From assembly GCF_014636475.1 (NCBI RefSeq), contig NZ_BMEL01000001.1:496001-560000 (forward strand): DNA of 64,000 bases, written 5' to 3'. The notes below the pieces were generated by a model. The model had not been told where the DNA came from, did no database searches, and was given only the letters and a program-made list of their open reading frames with translations. Both the position numbers and the translations under genes were made by a program. This document shows positions 16,801 to 27,900 of this stretch, piece by piece. Each line of letters begins with the position of its first letter. Position 1 is the first letter of the stretch. This DNA comes from Halobacillus andaensis (GTDB taxonomy: Bacteria; Bacillota; Bacilli; Bacillales; Halobacillaceae).

Positions 16801-18471
16801 ATGAACTCTGATATTGAAATTGCCTTACAATCTAGTATGTCCCCGATTAAAAACATTGCGGAACGATTAAATTTATCAGAAAATGATTGGGAACCTTATG
16901 GTCACTATAAAGCGAAATTATCTTCGCTCATTGTAAGTAACATGAATGACAAACCAGATGGAAAAATTATTTTAATCACTTCGATTAATCCGACACCTGC
17001 TGGGGAAGGAAAATCGACGGTTACCGTTGGTTTGGGACAGGCTCTATGTCAGCTTAATCAAAAAGCGATTATTGCCTTAAGAGAACCTTCTCTTGGTCCA
17101 ACCATGGGAATCAAAGGGGGAGCTTGTGGAGGGGGATATTCTCAGGTTTTACCGATGCAGGATATTAACCTGCACTTTACTGGTGATTTGCACGCAATTA
17201 CATCTGCAAATAACGCACTTTCAGCGTTCATTGATAATCATATTCATCAAGGAAATGAATTACATATCGATCCTAGACGCATTGGCTGGAAGCGAGTGAT
17301 GGATTTAAATGACCGTGCTCTTCGTGAAGTAATTGTTGGGCTTGGAGGACCTGTAAAAGGGGTGCCTCGTGAAGACAGTTTTACAATAACGGTAGCGTCT
17401 GAGATTATGGCTATCCTTTGCTTAGCTAGCGACCTGGAAGATTTAAAAAAACGCCTAGCTGAGATTATTATCGGGTACACATATGATAAACAACCAGTCA
17501 CAGTAAGACAGCTAGGTTTTGAAGGAGCTCTAACCTTGCTTCTCCATCAAGCGATTAAGCCGAACTTAGTTCAAACTATTGAGAATACGCCAGCAATCAT
17601 ACACGGCGGCCCGTTTGCAAACATCGCTCACGGGTGTAATAGTTTAATGGCTACCAAAACAGCTGCTAAACTAGGAGATTATGTTGTTACGGAAGCCGGG
17701 TTTGGTGCAGATCTTGGGGCAGAAAAATTTCTAAATATAAAAGCGAGAGCAGGTAATTTTCAACCCGATGCTGTTGTAATCGTGGCTACGATTAGAGCCT
17801 TGAAAATGCATGGCGGTGTGGATAAGAAAAATTTATCGGAGGAAAATGTCGCTGCTTTAAAACGTGGTGTAGATAATTTAAAGAAACATATGGAGACCAT
17901 TGAACAATTCAATTTGCCTTTTGTGATTGCCATCAATCAATTTCCGACAGATACCCATCATGAAATTAATTTTCTAAAAGAATGGTGTGTAAAGCAAGGT
18001 GCTGAGGTGTCTTTAGTAGAAGTTTTTACTAAGGGAGGCGCAGGAGGACTAGATTTAGCCAAAAAAGTAATGAGTTGCTGTGAAGTAGATCAAGGTTCTA
18101 TGAGATATACGTATGACCTTGATGATCCTGTGGAAGAAAAGATTCATAAAATTGCCACAAAAGTTTACGGTGCCGGTCATGTTGAATTTACATCGGCTGC
18201 GAAAAAGCAGCTGAAACAAATTAAGGATTACGGTCATAATCATTTACCTATATGCATGGCGAAATCTCAATACTCTCTTTCTGACGACCCCGCTTTATTA
18301 GGGCGTCCCAATGGATTTACTGTGACGGTGAGAGAATTACGTGTCTCTGCAGGGGCGGGATTCATTGTAGCTTTAACTGGAGAGGTAATGACAATGCCGG
18401 GACTTCCTAAAAAACCGGCTGCTTTGAATATGGATGTACAAGAAAATGGAACAATTACAGGTTTGTTTTAA
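16801..18471 (+). CDS. fhs: Formate--tetrahydrofolate ligase
   Basis: 556-residue enzyme that makes 10-formyl-THF from formate, THF and ATP. The P-loop-like ATP motif TPAGEGKST is at ~65-73, followed by GLGQAL and [22 protein letters not shown] (formate/THF site), and [12 protein letters not shown]. Length is standard (~556-560). It fits the one-carbon genes thyA and dfrA a few kb downstream, although it is a separate unit. B. subtilis lacks fhs, so this is a difference from the model species. Confidence 0.97.
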   Translation: MNSDIEIALQSSMSPIKNIAERLNLSENDWEPYGHYKAKLSSLIVSNMNDKPDGKIILITSINPTPAGEGKSTVTVGLGQALCQLNQKAIIALREPSLGPTMGIKGGACGGGYSQVLPMQDINLHFTGDLHAITSANNALSAFIDNHIHQGNELHIDPRRIGWKRVMDLNDRALREVIVGLGGPVKGVPREDSFTITVASEIMAILCLASDLEDLKKRLAEIIIGYTYDKQPVTVRQLGFEGALTLLLHQAIKPNLVQTIENTPAIIHGGPFANIAHGCNSLMATKTAAKLGDYVVTEAGFGADLGAEKFLNIKARAGNFQPDAVVIVATIRALKMHGGVDKKNLSEENVAALKRGVDNLKKHMETIEQFNLPFVIAINQFPTDTHHEINFLKEWCVKQGAEVSLVEVFTKGGAGGLDLAKKVMSCCEVDQGSMRYTYDLDDPVEEKIHKIATKVYGAGHVEFTSAAKKQLKQIKDYGHNHLPICMAKSQYSLSDDPALLGRPNGFTVTVRELRVSAGAGFIVALTGEVMTMPGLPKKPAALNMDVQENGTITGLF

Positions 18472-18527
18472 CGGTAATTTTTAGAACGAGAATACTGAAT
18501 ACTCGATTTGCTGGGAAGGGGAGAAGG

Positions 18528-19382
18528 ATGACTATAAAAATAGGTGTAACGGGCTGGGGCGACCATGCTTCTATTTATCCGGATCAGACAAGACCGGATG
18601 AGAAGCTTTCGGTTTATGCTTCTCATTTTCCTGTTGTTGAAGTAGATACAGCTTTTTATGCGATTCAACCCAGAACCCATTATGAAAAATGGTTGAACCA
18701 GACACCGAACAATTTCTCATTTGTCATTAAAGCATTTCAACAATTGACAGGGCATGACCGTCAAACTCGAACCGTACAAGAAGCAAAAGACCTTGTGAAA
18801 GCATATGAAGAGTCTATTCAGCCGGTTGTTGAGGCTGGTAAAGTTCAATCATTGCTTTTTCAATTTCCCCCTTGGTTTGATGTGAGGAAAGAACATATTC
18901 AAAAATTAAGGTTAATAAGAGAATGGCTGGAACCATACCCTCTGGCTTTAGAGTTTAGAAATCAAACGTGGTTTCACAAGAAATATAGAGTCCAAACTTT
19001 AGATTTTATGAAAGACTACGAGTGGATTCATACCATTTGTGATGAACCCCAAGCTGGAGAAGGGTCTGTACCGTTAGTCGAAGCAACTACACACCCCACT
19101 CAATCTCTTGTTAGATTTCATGGGAGAAATGTACATGGTTGGAATAAGAATGGACGTAAAGATTGGCGCAAGGTCCGTTTTCTCTATCGATATAATGATG
19201 AAGAATTAACAGAATGGGCGCAAAGAGTGAAGCGGCTGCAGAAAGAAACAAAAGAAGTGACTTTACTATTTAATAATAATTCAGGCGGAGACGCCGCAGA
19301 TAATGCAAAACAGCTCCAGGATATGCTTAATATTGAGTATACCGACCTTAATCCGAGACAAATGGATCTCTTTCAGTTTTAG
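18528..19382 (+). CDS. yunF: DUF72 family protein (YunF-like)
   Basis: 284 residues of the DUF72 TIM-barrel family, function unknown. Typical features: IGVTGWGDHASIYP at the N-terminus, VEVDTAFYAIQ, and late in the barrel VRFHGRN followed by Trp/Asn-rich sequence and LFNNNSGGDAADNAKQL (family NNH/N-N motif region). It heads a closely spaced run with the HD-domain gene (9 nt gap), thyA, dfrA and mobA and is likely co-transcribed with them. Confidence 0.9.
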   Translation: MTIKIGVTGWGDHASIYPDQTRPDEKLSVYASHFPVVEVDTAFYAIQPRTHYEKWLNQTPNNFSFVIKAFQQLTGHDRQTRTVQEAKDLVKAYEESIQPVVEAGKVQSLLFQFPPWFDVRKEHIQKLRLIREWLEPYPLALEFRNQTWFHKKYRVQTLDFMKDYEWIHTICDEPQAGEGSVPLVEATTHPTQSLVRFHGRNVHGWNKNGRKDWRKVRFLYRYNDEELTEWAQRVKRLQKETKEVTLLFNNNSGGDAADNAKQLQDMLNIEYTDLNPRQMDLFQF

Positions 19383-19391
19383 AGGTGAACT

Positions 19392-20018
19392 ATGGAAAAA
19401 GAAGACGTTTTATGTAGTGTGAGGAAATATGTATATGAGCAGTTTTCATCCGACCCGACGGGGCACGATTATTATCATATGAAAAGAGTGGCTCATTGGG
19501 CAAAAGAGATTGCATTAGACGAAGAAGCCGATCCTTATACAGCAGAGCTGGCCGGCTGGCTTCATGATGTCGGGGATACCAAACTGTATGACGATACAGA
19601 AGCTGCCTATCGAGAATTAATTGATTTTCTAACTTCATTAGAGGTGGAAGCACAGAAAAGAAGAGAACTATTAACAATCATTAAAAGTATATCTTTTTCA
19701 AAAGGGCAGATTCCTGCTACCATTGAAGGAAAAATCGTTCAAGATGCGGATCGTTTAGACGCCATAGGGGCTGTAGGAATAGCGAGGACCTTTGCTTTTG
19801 GAGGAATGAGGAATCAATTGATTTATGATGAAGCCGCTGATTCTTTAACTTCTATCCAGCATTTTTATGATAAGCTGCTAAAGCTCAGCGATGGGATGTA
19901 CACAAGAAGAGCTCAAATCGAAGCAAATCAGCGACACGCTTTTATGGAGAATTATTTGAATCAATTTTACAGTGAATGGAACAGCGCAGAAAGAGCAGGT
20001 GAGCACAATGACAAATGA
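19392..20018 (+). CDS. HD-domain phosphohydrolase
   Basis: 208 residues of the HD superfamily, metal-dependent phosphohydrolase type related to E. coli YedJ. Metal ligands visible: His in [10 protein letters not shown], the HD doublet in [10 protein letters not shown] (~51-55), and the Asp of [14 protein letters not shown], a strong family signature. Substrate unknown, probably a nucleotide or phosphorylated metabolite. The end overlaps the thyA start by 11 nt, suggesting translational coupling. Confidence 0.92.
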   Translation: MEKEDVLCSVRKYVYEQFSSDPTGHDYYHMKRVAHWAKEIALDEEADPYTAELAGWLHDVGDTKLYDDTEAAYRELIDFLTSLEVEAQKRRELLTIIKSISFSKGQIPATIEGKIVQDADRLDAIGAVGIARTFAFGGMRNQLIYDEAADSLTSIQHFYDKLLKLSDGMYTRRAQIEANQRHAFMENYLNQFYSEWNSAERAGEHNDK

Positions 20019-20964
20019 AGAACAGTATCTAAACCTATGTCAAGAAGTGTTGAATAAAGGAGCAGTCAAAAGAGATAGAACAGGAACGGGTACGAAGTCG
20101 TTGTTTGGCTATCAAATGAGGTTCGACCTCCAAGAAGGTTTCCCTTTATTAACAACGAAACGAATTCCATTTCGATTAATTGTTAGTGAACTGTTATGGT
20201 TTATAAAAGGGGATACGAACATTCGCTATTTATTAAGACATAACAACAATATTTGGAACGAGTGGGCTTTTCAATCTTATATAGAGAGTGAGGAGTACGA
20301 TGGTCCGGATATGGAAGATTTCGGAAGGCGCAGTCAACAAGATGAAGAGTTTAAAGCCCAATACGATGAACAAATGGGAATCTTTAAAGAGAAGATTTTA
20401 CAGGACGATTCATTTAGTGAACGTTTTGGTGATCTTGGCGCCGTTTATGGTAAGCAGTGGAGAGCATGGCAAACTTCACGTGGAGAAACGATCGATCAAT
20501 TAAAGGATGTTATTGACAACATTAAGCATAATCCAGATTCAAGAAGACATATCGTTACCTCTTGGAACCCAGAGGATGTCCCTTCTAATATGGCTTTACC
20601 ACCTTGTCACATGATGTTTCAATTTTATGTAGCTGACGGAAAGCTTTCTTGTCAACTGTATCAAAGAAGTGCTGATATTTTCTTAGGCGTCCCTTTTAAC
20701 ATCGCAAGCTATGCTTTATTAACCCACTTGATTGCTAAAGAATGTCAATTAGAGGTAGGGGAATTTGTTCATACGCTGGGTGATGCCCATATTTATTCCA
20801 ATCATGTGGAACAAATTAATAAACAATTATCACGAGAAATAAAAGAAGCACCATCGCTTTCGCTTAATGATAGTAAAGAAAGTGTTTTTGACTTTGAAAT
20901 GGAAGACATTAAAGTGGAAGGGTATGACCCGCATCCTGGTATTAAAGCTCCAGTAGCGGTATAA
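20008..20964 (+). CDS. thyA: Thymidylate synthase
   Basis: 318-residue ThyA that converts dUMP and methylene-THF to dTMP and DHF. The nucleophile Cys (~199) is in [12 protein letters not shown]; phosphate-binding Arg motifs are KRDRTGTGT and [25 protein letters not shown] and HIYSNHV are also standard. Length is ~50 residues over the E. coli form because of the insertion at ~80-140, as in the Lactobacillus and Staphylococcus type. ATG 20008 has the AGGTGA site; the frame upstream lies inside the HD gene. It is followed by dfrA, which regenerates THF. Confidence 0.97.
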   Translation: MTNEEQYLNLCQEVLNKGAVKRDRTGTGTKSLFGYQMRFDLQEGFPLLTTKRIPFRLIVSELLWFIKGDTNIRYLLRHNNNIWNEWAFQSYIESEEYDGPDMEDFGRRSQQDEEFKAQYDEQMGIFKEKILQDDSFSERFGDLGAVYGKQWRAWQTSRGETIDQLKDVIDNIKHNPDSRRHIVTSWNPEDVPSNMALPPCHMMFQFYVADGKLSCQLYQRSADIFLGVPFNIASYALLTHLIAKECQLEVGEFVHTLGDAHIYSNHVEQINKQLSREIKEAPSLSLNDSKESVFDFEMEDIKVEGYDPHPGIKAPVAV

Positions 20965-20984
20965 CAAGGGATAGAGGTGAAGCT

Positions 20985-21479
20985 ATGATTTCTTTTGTAT
21001 TTGCAATGGATAAAAATCGATTAATTGGTAAGAATAACGATCTGCCGTGGCACATCCCCCGTGATTTTAAGTTTTTCAAAGAAAAAACATGGGGTCACAC
21101 GATTATCATGGGAAGAAAAACGTTCGAATCGTTTGGGAAACCTCTTCCTGAACGGCGTCATATTATTGTAACGTCAAATCCCGATTACGAAGTCGAGGGA
21201 TGTGAAACCTACCATTCGATTGATGAGATCATTCGCTTGAATGAGACGTATCCTGAAAAAGAGTGGTTCGTTATTGGCGGGAGTGTTCTTTTTGAAAAAA
21301 TGCTTCCCTATGCCGATCGGATGTATATGACGTATATCGATCATTCCTTCGAAGGGGATACTTACTTTCCAGAGTACGAAGAAGCGGATTGGCATTTGAT
21401 TGAGGAAACGAAAGGGGTTAAAGATGAAAAAAACCCCTATGAATACTATTTTAGAATCTATGATCGAGTGAGACCATGA
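20985..21479 (+). CDS. dfrA: Dihydrofolate reductase
   Basis: 164-residue NADPH-dependent reductase. Hallmarks: N-terminal ISFVFAMDKNRLIGKNNDLPWHIPRDFKFFK with the Trp and catalytic-loop residues, the NADPH motif IIMGRKTFES and the C-terminal WFVIGGSVLFEKMLPYADRMYMT. It is 20 nt after thyA, the usual thyA-dfrA pair. The stop overlaps the mobA start (ATGA). Confidence 0.97.
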   Translation: MISFVFAMDKNRLIGKNNDLPWHIPRDFKFFKEKTWGHTIIMGRKTFESFGKPLPERRHIIVTSNPDYEVEGCETYHSIDEIIRLNETYPEKEWFVIGGSVLFEKMLPYADRMYMTYIDHSFEGDTYFPEYEEADWHLIEETKGVKDEKNPYEYYFRIYDRVRP

Positions 21480-22063
21480 CGAATAATGAGTTAAGTGCAG
21501 CCGTTTTGGCAGGGGGCGGTTCGACGAGGATGGGACAAGATAAAGCTGAATTGCAACTTGGAAGCCAAACTGTGATTGAACGTATTTTTACGACGTTACA
21601 GCGATCTTTTACAACCGTTATGATTAATCGAAGCACTCCTCTTCCTTTACAAGCGACTTACGTTGCCGACGATTTTAAAGATCACGGACCTTTAGGAGGC
21701 TTACACGCCGTTTTAAAAGCAGCAAAGACGGGATATGTCTATGTAACAGCTTGTGACACACCCTTTATTGATCGTGATGTAATTGAAAGCTTAATGGCTC
21801 ACCTTTCTAATGATGTTGATGCGGTGATTCCCGTTTATCAAGGAAAAGTTCAACCTTTAGCAGGCGTCTATGCTACATCGTTGGAAAAAGAGTGTAAGCA
21901 ATTACTTGAGGATGGGGAACGTAAAATGCAATCCTTGTTCGATCAATGTAATGTGACATTTGTAGACCAATTTAACCTGGAAGAGAATAAGCTTAATTGG
22001 CATTTCTTCAACATGAATACAAAAGAAGAATACGAACTAGCACAGCGATATGTGAAAAATTAG
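21476..22063 (+). CDS. mobA: Molybdenum cofactor guanylyltransferase MobA
   Basis: 195-residue nucleotidyltransferase that attaches GMP to molybdopterin. Motifs: AAVLAGGGSTRMGQDKAEL (GTP-binding loop), DDFKDHGPLGGLHAVL, and ACDTPFID (metal-binding Asp). Translation is coupled to dfrA by a 4-nt overlap. No other molybdopterin gene is in the window. It precedes the Tat genes, and molybdoenzymes are common Tat substrates, so the link may be functional (inference). Confidence 0.92.
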   Translation: MTNNELSAAVLAGGGSTRMGQDKAELQLGSQTVIERIFTTLQRSFTTVMINRSTPLPLQATYVADDFKDHGPLGGLHAVLKAAKTGYVYVTACDTPFIDRDVIESLMAHLSNDVDAVIPVYQGKVQPLAGVYATSLEKECKQLLEDGERKMQSLFDQCNVTFVDQFNLEENKLNWHFFNMNTKEEYELAQRYVKN

Positions 22064-22178
22064 TAATAGAATAAAGACAAGGGTACACAAACGTGATATG
22101 ATAGACGCAGGATTAACGTAGACATAGTTTCAGGTTCAAATGAAAGACAAGATACTTACCATAAGGAAGGTGACCTAC

Positions 22179-22397
22179 ATGCTTTCAAGTATTGGGATCC
22201 CTGGTTTAATTTTGATTCTAGTGATAGCTTTAGTTATTTTCGGACCTAAAAAGCTTCCGGAGATTGGTAAAGCTACTGGGGAAACGCTGCGCGAGTTTAA
22301 AAAGTCCGCTCGTGATCTCACTGGAGACGTAAAAGATGATGTGACGGAAACAAAAAATATTATAGACGATAGCCATTCAAATAATAAATCGTCCTAA
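22179..22397 (+). CDS. tatA: Sec-independent translocase subunit TatA (first copy)
   Basis: 72 residues: N-terminal membrane helix [37 protein letters not shown] with the FGPKKLPE hinge and amphipathic helix, then a charged tail. ATG 22179 follows AAGGAAGGTGA; the open frame back to 22140 lacks a site. TatA forms the pore-like assembly for folded proteins. Confidence 0.93.
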   Translation: MLSSIGIPGLILILVIALVIFGPKKLPEIGKATGETLREFKKSARDLTGDVKDDVTETKNIIDDSHSNNKSS

Positions 22398-22411
22398 TGG
22401 AGTGTTGATCC

Positions 22412-22594
22412 ATGTTATCAAATATTGGCGTTCCAGGTCTTTTGCTCATTTTGATTATAGCATTGGTTATTTTTGGTCCTGCCAAGCTGCCGGAAATCGG
22501 TAAAGCTTTTGGAAGCTCGCTGAAAGAGTTTAAAAAAGCAGCTGGAGATATGATGTCAGATGATCAATCAACCAAAGATAAAAATGAAAAATAA
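22412..22594 (+). CDS. tatA: Sec-independent translocase subunit TatA (second copy)
   Basis: 60 residues, about 60-70% identical by eye to the preceding protein over the membrane and amphipathic helices ([27 protein letters not shown]), with a shorter charged tail. A recent tandem duplication is likely; the two may differ in role (TatA- versus TatB-like) but both have the TatA-type FGP hinge. It lies 14 nt after the first copy and 73 nt before tatC. Confidence 0.92.
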   Translation: MLSNIGVPGLLLILIIALVIFGPAKLPEIGKAFGSSLKEFKKAAGDMMSDDQSTKDKNEK

Positions 22595-22628
22595 GAAGAT
22601 GTAAGGGGCTACCCTTACATCTTCTTTA
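22593..22628 (+). terminator. Strong hairpin between tatA and tatC (possible partial terminator or processing site)
   Basis: A perfect 14-bp stem (22594-22607 with 22612-22625) and a 4-nt GCTA loop. The following T-tract is short (CTTCTTTATG), so it may stop only part of transcription or protect the tatA message end, giving more TatA than TatC. Confidence 0.7.
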
Positions 22629-22667
22629 TGTCGCGGCACTTGTATAGTGCCAGGGAGGTTTTTACAC

Positions 22668-23435
22668 ATGTCAGAACCTAAAAATAGTAGTCAAGATATT
22701 GAAATGAATATGACCGATCACTTGAGTGAGCTAAGGAAGCGGATCATTTATTCGCTTCTCTCTTTTGTCGTCTTCTTTATTGCAGGGTTTATATACATTA
22801 GAGAAATCTATGGATTTTTAGAAGATGATATTCCTATTCAGTTAAGCGTAACCAGTCCTGGAGAAATCGTTTGGATTTACTTTACGCTGGCTAGTATTAT
22901 TGCTCTCATTGGTTCATTGCCTATGTTGTGTTTGCAATTGTGGCTTTTTATTAAGCCGGCATTAACGCCAAAAGAAAAGAAGGTATCGCTTGCTTATATC
23001 CCAGCTGTCTTCTTCTTATTTATAGCAGGCTTAGCGTTTGGATACACCGTATTTGTTCAATTAATTTTACCTTTCCTATTATCACTTAATGATGGGATGT
23101 TCAATGAATTATTTACAGTAGAACGTTATTTCCGTTTTGTTTTTCGAGTAACGATACCTTTTGCATTGCTCTTTGAAATACCGATCATTGTCATGTTCTT
23201 AACAAGTTTAGGTATTATAAATCCGGAATTGTTATCAAAAATTAGAAAATATGCTTATTTTGTTCTTATTATCATAGGAACGATGATCTCTCCTCCGGAT
23301 TTTATACTGCAGATTGTTGTTGCTGTTCCTCTCATTTTACTATATGAAGTAAGTATTGTGCTTTCGAGGGTCGTGTATCGTAAGAAGCTGAAGGCTCATC
23401 AAGAATTTATGGAAGATGTAGACGATGATAGATAA
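22668..23435 (+). CDS. tatC: Sec-independent translocase subunit TatC
   Basis: 255-residue, six-helix membrane receptor for twin-arginine signal peptides. Family motifs: MTDHLSELRKRIIYS, PGEIVWIYF, FIKPALTPKEKK, AGLAFGYTVFVQLILPFLL, RFVFRVTIPFALLFEIPI and the end IIIGTMISPPDFILQIVVAVPLILLYE. ATG 22668 follows GGGAGG. It completes a tatA-tatA-tatC unit. Confidence 0.96.
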   Translation: MSEPKNSSQDIEMNMTDHLSELRKRIIYSLLSFVVFFIAGFIYIREIYGFLEDDIPIQLSVTSPGEIVWIYFTLASIIALIGSLPMLCLQLWLFIKPALTPKEKKVSLAYIPAVFFLFIAGLAFGYTVFVQLILPFLLSLNDGMFNELFTVERYFRFVFRVTIPFALLFEIPIIVMFLTSLGIINPELLSKIRKYAYFVLIIIGTMISPPDFILQIVVAVPLILLYEVSIVLSRVVYRKKLKAHQEFMEDVDDDR

Positions 23436-23519
23436 GACCAAACGATTTCATTATTTTTGCTTCTTCCTAATAAACATGATAAAACTATACGAAAGTATTC
23501 CGGTGAGGGAGGAACAGAA

Positions 23520-23738
23520 ATGCGGTCGTTCTATCACTACATGATGAGATATAGAGGGAATATCCAAGCTGATGAAGAGAAAAGACTTGCGGAGTGGATG
23601 TTCGAGGATCATAGTTTTCCTAAACAAGCGACATCGTACAATGAAATTAGCAGCTACTTGGAGTGGAATATACCATTTACGAATGCTCTAAGTGTATTTG
23701 ATCGATTATACGATGCTTATCAAATTGAAGAAGATTAA
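23520..23738 (+). CDS. YozE family (UPF0346) protein
   Basis: 72 residues: MRSFYHYMMRYRG..., then EDHSFPKQATSYNEISSYLEWN, which matches the YozE small helical family of Firmicutes (function unknown). ATG 23520 has the GGAGGAACAG site; the frame upstream is not used. A terminator follows. Confidence 0.85.
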   Translation: MRSFYHYMMRYRGNIQADEEKRLAEWMFEDHSFPKQATSYNEISSYLEWNIPFTNALSVFDRLYDAYQIEED

Positions 23739-23746
23739 TTATTAGA

Positions 23747-23782
23747 AAAAGGTACCTGTGAAAGGTATCTTTTCTTTTTTCA
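23747..23782 (+). terminator. Intrinsic terminator after the YozE-like gene
   Basis: Arms AAAAGGTACC / GGTATCTTTT (23748-23757, 23765-23774, one G-T pair), then CTTTTTT. Confidence 0.8.
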
Positions 23783-23841
23783 AGGCTTCTTACGATCTAG
23801 TATAATGAAGATATATATTAGGAAAAGAAAGTTGGGGGAAC

Positions 23842-24996
23842 ATGAAGATATTACATACAGCGGATTGGCATTTAGGTAAGATTGTTAACAATATTTATAT
23901 GACTGAGGATCAAGCTTACATTTTAGAGCAGTTCATGTCGATCGTAAAAAAAGAACAGCCTGATGTAGTGATTATCGCAGGAGATTTGTATGATCGTTCG
24001 ATTCCACCTAAACAAGCAGTAGAGTTGCTAAACCAAACGCTGACTAAATTAATCAATGAAATAAATGTTCCTGTATTAGCCATCACAGGAAATCATGATA
24101 GTCCGGACCGCCTGGATTTTGGAGCTAAGCTTTTTAGAAGACAAAACTTGTATTTAGAAACGAAGCTAACCAAAGAATATGAACCAATTACGATTCATGA
24201 TCAATGGGGGCCTGTTCATTTTCATCTCATCCCTTATGTCGAACCTGCAGAAGTTGCTTATATTTTTGAAGACGATTCGATTAAAAGTCACCAGCAAGCA
24301 ACTGAAAAGCTTATTGAACACATTGAGAAACATTATGATATGAGTGAGCGTCATGTGTGGGTGGGGCACTCTTTCATTGCTGGCGGCATGGAATCAGAAT
24401 CTGAAGAGCGCTTGTCGATGGTCGGAGGCACCCCGTACGTTGACGCTTCTTTGTTTGATCAGTTCTCCTATGTAGCGCTTGGTCACCTGCATCAAGCTCA
24501 GCAGATTCTAAGAGAAACCGTCCGGTACAGTGGCTCGATTCTTAAATATTCGTTTTCAGAGGTAAATCATCATAAGTCAGTCACGCTGATTGATTTAGAA
24601 AATAAGGATGAATGTTCGGTAGAGAAAATCCCGCTCGTGCCCCGAAGGGACTTTGAAATTGTAGAAGGCTACTTTTCTGAATTAATGGAAGGGGAGGCTG
24701 CTAATCATCGAGAAAATTATTTGCATGTGCGACTTTTAGATGAAGGAACGATTCTAGATCCTATGGGAAAACTAAGGAAAGTGTATCCTAACATTCTTCA
24801 TCTTGAACGAGCTGCGTTGTCACCACATAGACAACAGGAGTCATTAGAAGAACTAAAAGCGAGACAGAAGCTCGAGCCATTGGATCTTTTTTCTGCATTT
24901 TATCAGGAGATTAAACAGGACGAACTTCCAGATAAAAGGAAATCGATGATCGAAAGCGCTATTGAAGACTTGCGTTTAAAAGAGAGGGGGAAATAA
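23842..24996 (+). CDS. sbcD: Exonuclease SbcCD, nuclease subunit SbcD
   Basis: 384-residue Mre11-type nuclease that works with SbcC on hairpins and blocked DNA ends. Metallophosphatase motifs: HTADWHLGK (~4-12), IIAGDLYDRS (~46-55), ITGNHDSPDR (~79-88), VGHSFIAG and ALGHLHQAQ. Start ATG 23842 follows GGGGG. The sbcC start is 2 nt past its stop. Confidence 0.96.
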   Translation: MKILHTADWHLGKIVNNIYMTEDQAYILEQFMSIVKKEQPDVVIIAGDLYDRSIPPKQAVELLNQTLTKLINEINVPVLAITGNHDSPDRLDFGAKLFRRQNLYLETKLTKEYEPITIHDQWGPVHFHLIPYVEPAEVAYIFEDDSIKSHQQATEKLIEHIEKHYDMSERHVWVGHSFIAGGMESESEERLSMVGGTPYVDASLFDQFSYVALGHLHQAQQILRETVRYSGSILKYSFSEVNHHKSVTLIDLENKDECSVEKIPLVPRRDFEIVEGYFSELMEGEAANHRENYLHVRLLDEGTILDPMGKLRKVYPNILHLERAALSPHRQQESLEELKARQKLEPLDLFSAFYQEIKQDELPDKRKSMIESAIEDLRLKERGK

Positions 24997-24997
24997 C

Positions 24998-27900
24998 GTG
25001 AGAGCTCTACATTTAACCGTAAAAGCATTTGGCCCTTTTAAAGAGAAGCAAACGATTGACTTTTCACAATTAGGAAGTGAAACGATCTTTCTAGTGACAG
25101 GTCCTACAGGGGCAGGCAAAACGACAATCTTTGATGCTATGTGTTTTGCTCTATATGGTAGAGCGAGCGGAACAGATCGAGATCAGGACACATTAAAAAG
25201 TCACTTTTCCAATGAAGAAGATACAACAATAGTGGATTTTACTTTTATGCTTAGGGGAAAACAATACCGAATCGAGCGCATGCCGAAACAATGGAGAAAA
25301 AAAGAGCGTGGTGAAGGCTATAAAGAAGAGCCTACAAAAGCTCACCTTTACCAGCAGCATAATGGGGAGGAACGGTTATTAGCTTCGAAAATTAAAGAAG
25401 TGAATGAGATGATCGAAGAATTACTTCGTTTAGATTACGATCAATTCCGAAAAATGATTATGATCCCTCAAGGGGAGTTTCGTAAGTTAATATCAGAAAA
25501 TAGTAAGGAAAGAGAAGAGATTTTACAAAAGATCTTTCGCACACAGTTTTATTCGGAGTTAACGGACCATCTACGCGAACAAAAGAAATCCTTAGAAAAA
25601 GACATGGAACAGTTTGAATGGAAAATTGAGCAAGAGATCGAAAAAATCAATTGGATTTCTGAAGAACAAGTGGAAATTCCTGAAGATCCTCATCAAGTGA
25701 TTCAGAAGTTAGAGGAAATGCTTGAGCGTCAGGAGCTAGAGAAAAAACTAGTCAAAGATCAATTACGCGTCCTATCTGAACAGCTGGATAAAGTACAAGA
25801 CCGCTATTATCATGCCAAAACGATCGATGAGCTTTACAAAGAACTGGATCGCTTAATGATAGAACAGAAAGATCTTCATCAGCAGCAATCAGAAATGGAT
25901 CGTGAAGCTGAGGTGCTGCACCTTGGGAAGAAAGCACATGAACTAAAACCCTATGAACGCCAAATGCATGAAAGAAAGCAGGAACTGGATAAGCTTGCTG
26001 CCTCTTTAAAAGAAAACATCGACGTTTTAAAAGATATGGAGACGCGATTCAAACGTACTCAAGAAGAATATGAGGCTGAAAAAGCGAAAGAAAGTGTCAG
26101 AGACCAACTTAAAGAAGAGCTTCAAAAGACAAAAGAAGCACAAGGTAAATTGGAGAGTTTGCTGGATATTCAACAAAAGGTTACCCAAATTGACCAAAAG
26201 CAAGATCAGTTTAATAAACGGCTGACCGATCTGTCTTCTCGAAAACAACAACTTGCGGAAGAAAGAGAGAAGAAAAGCCAATTGGCTTTTAAAGAACGAG
26301 AAATAACTTCAAAGGTGTTTGACCTAAAAGAGAAAACAGAACGAGAAAAAAGAAATCTTTCAAGCTTGCATCGGTTAATGAAGGAATGGAACACGCTGCA
26401 GCAGTTAAGAGAAAATTATCAATCACTGAAGAAAGAAACGGATGAGTCCAGGGAACGAAAGGAAGAACTGAAAAGAAAATATGATGAAGCAGTAGAAAAA
26501 CTAAAAGAGCACCGGGCTTACCATTTAGCTTTAGAGGTAGACAGTGGATCTCCTTGTCCTGTCTGCGGCTCATGTGAACACCCCGATTTAGCTACACAGC
26601 CTAAAGGAGTATTATCGAATGAAGAAATGGATGCTATTAAACAAACTCATGATCGGCAGGAACAAAAGTACTTAAAAATGCATGAATCCATGACCTCAGC
26701 TAGAGCAGAAGGGGAAAGTCATAAACAATTGGTAGACACGTTGTATGGTGAGGTACATTCACTTATCGATGGTGATTTGTCCACTGAAGTTTTACAACAA
26801 GCTGCTCAACAATTAGAGGAGAAGTTACGAACCAACACGGAAGGTTTAACTCATCTGGAAACAGAACTTAAAACCATTCATGAAGCAGCTGATCAGCTTT
26901 CTAAAATAGAAGACCAGATGAACGAGTTAACGAAACAGGAAGAAGATGTGAACAATCAACTTAGAAAGTGGGCTGAGGAAAAAGTAGCTCGCCAAACCGA
27001 AATCGAAAATTTGAAATCGAATTATGCGTTTCCAACATTTGATTTAAGTGAGATGAATGAGTTTGTTAAAAAGGCAGAACAAAAGCTTCATGATTCGTTG
27101 AAAAACTGGGAGAATATTCAAAAAGATTATACTCAAAAACACGAAGAAGTCCAACAAATGCGTACAAAAAAAGACGAATTAGAACGCTACTTGGTTGAAG
27201 TTGAAGAAATGTATCAAAATAAGGCAGAAGAATTTAATCAAACGCTTGACCAACTTAATTTTGATACAGTCACTGCATATAAAGAAGCCCTTTTAACAGA
27301 AGCGGAGATGAACATTTTAAGCCAAAAGTTGAATGAGTTTAATCAGCGAAAGGCCGTAGTACATGATCGTTTAACGGAAATAAAAACGAAGTTGAAAGAA
27401 GAGAAACGACCAGTTTTAGATGAATTGAAACAAGCATATGAAGAGCATAAGGAGAAAGTCAATCATAAACAAAAGGAGCTTCATGATTTTCAGGTAGTTT
27501 ATAGGCAAAATGAAAATATATTGTTATCGATGGCCAGTTTAATCGAAGAACAAAAGGAATTTGCTGAACGCTATTACGACTTAGCAGAAGTTTCTAATTT
27601 GGCTCGTGGCGATAACGCTTTAAAACTTTCGCTCGAACGGTATGTGCTGGCTTCTTATCTAGATGAAATTTTAGTACAAGCAAATATACGCCTGGATCAA
27701 ATGACGGACCACCGTTATCAGCTGCTGCGAAGCGATGCTTTAGCTAAAAGAGGGGCTCAAAGCGGATTGGAGCTTGAAGTCATCGATCACCACACGGGCC
27801 AAAAACGTTCCGTTAAAACGCTGTCAGGCGGTGAAGGTTTTAAAGCAAGCTTAAGTTTAGCTTTAGGGATGGCTGATGTCGTTCAATCACATGCGGGAGG

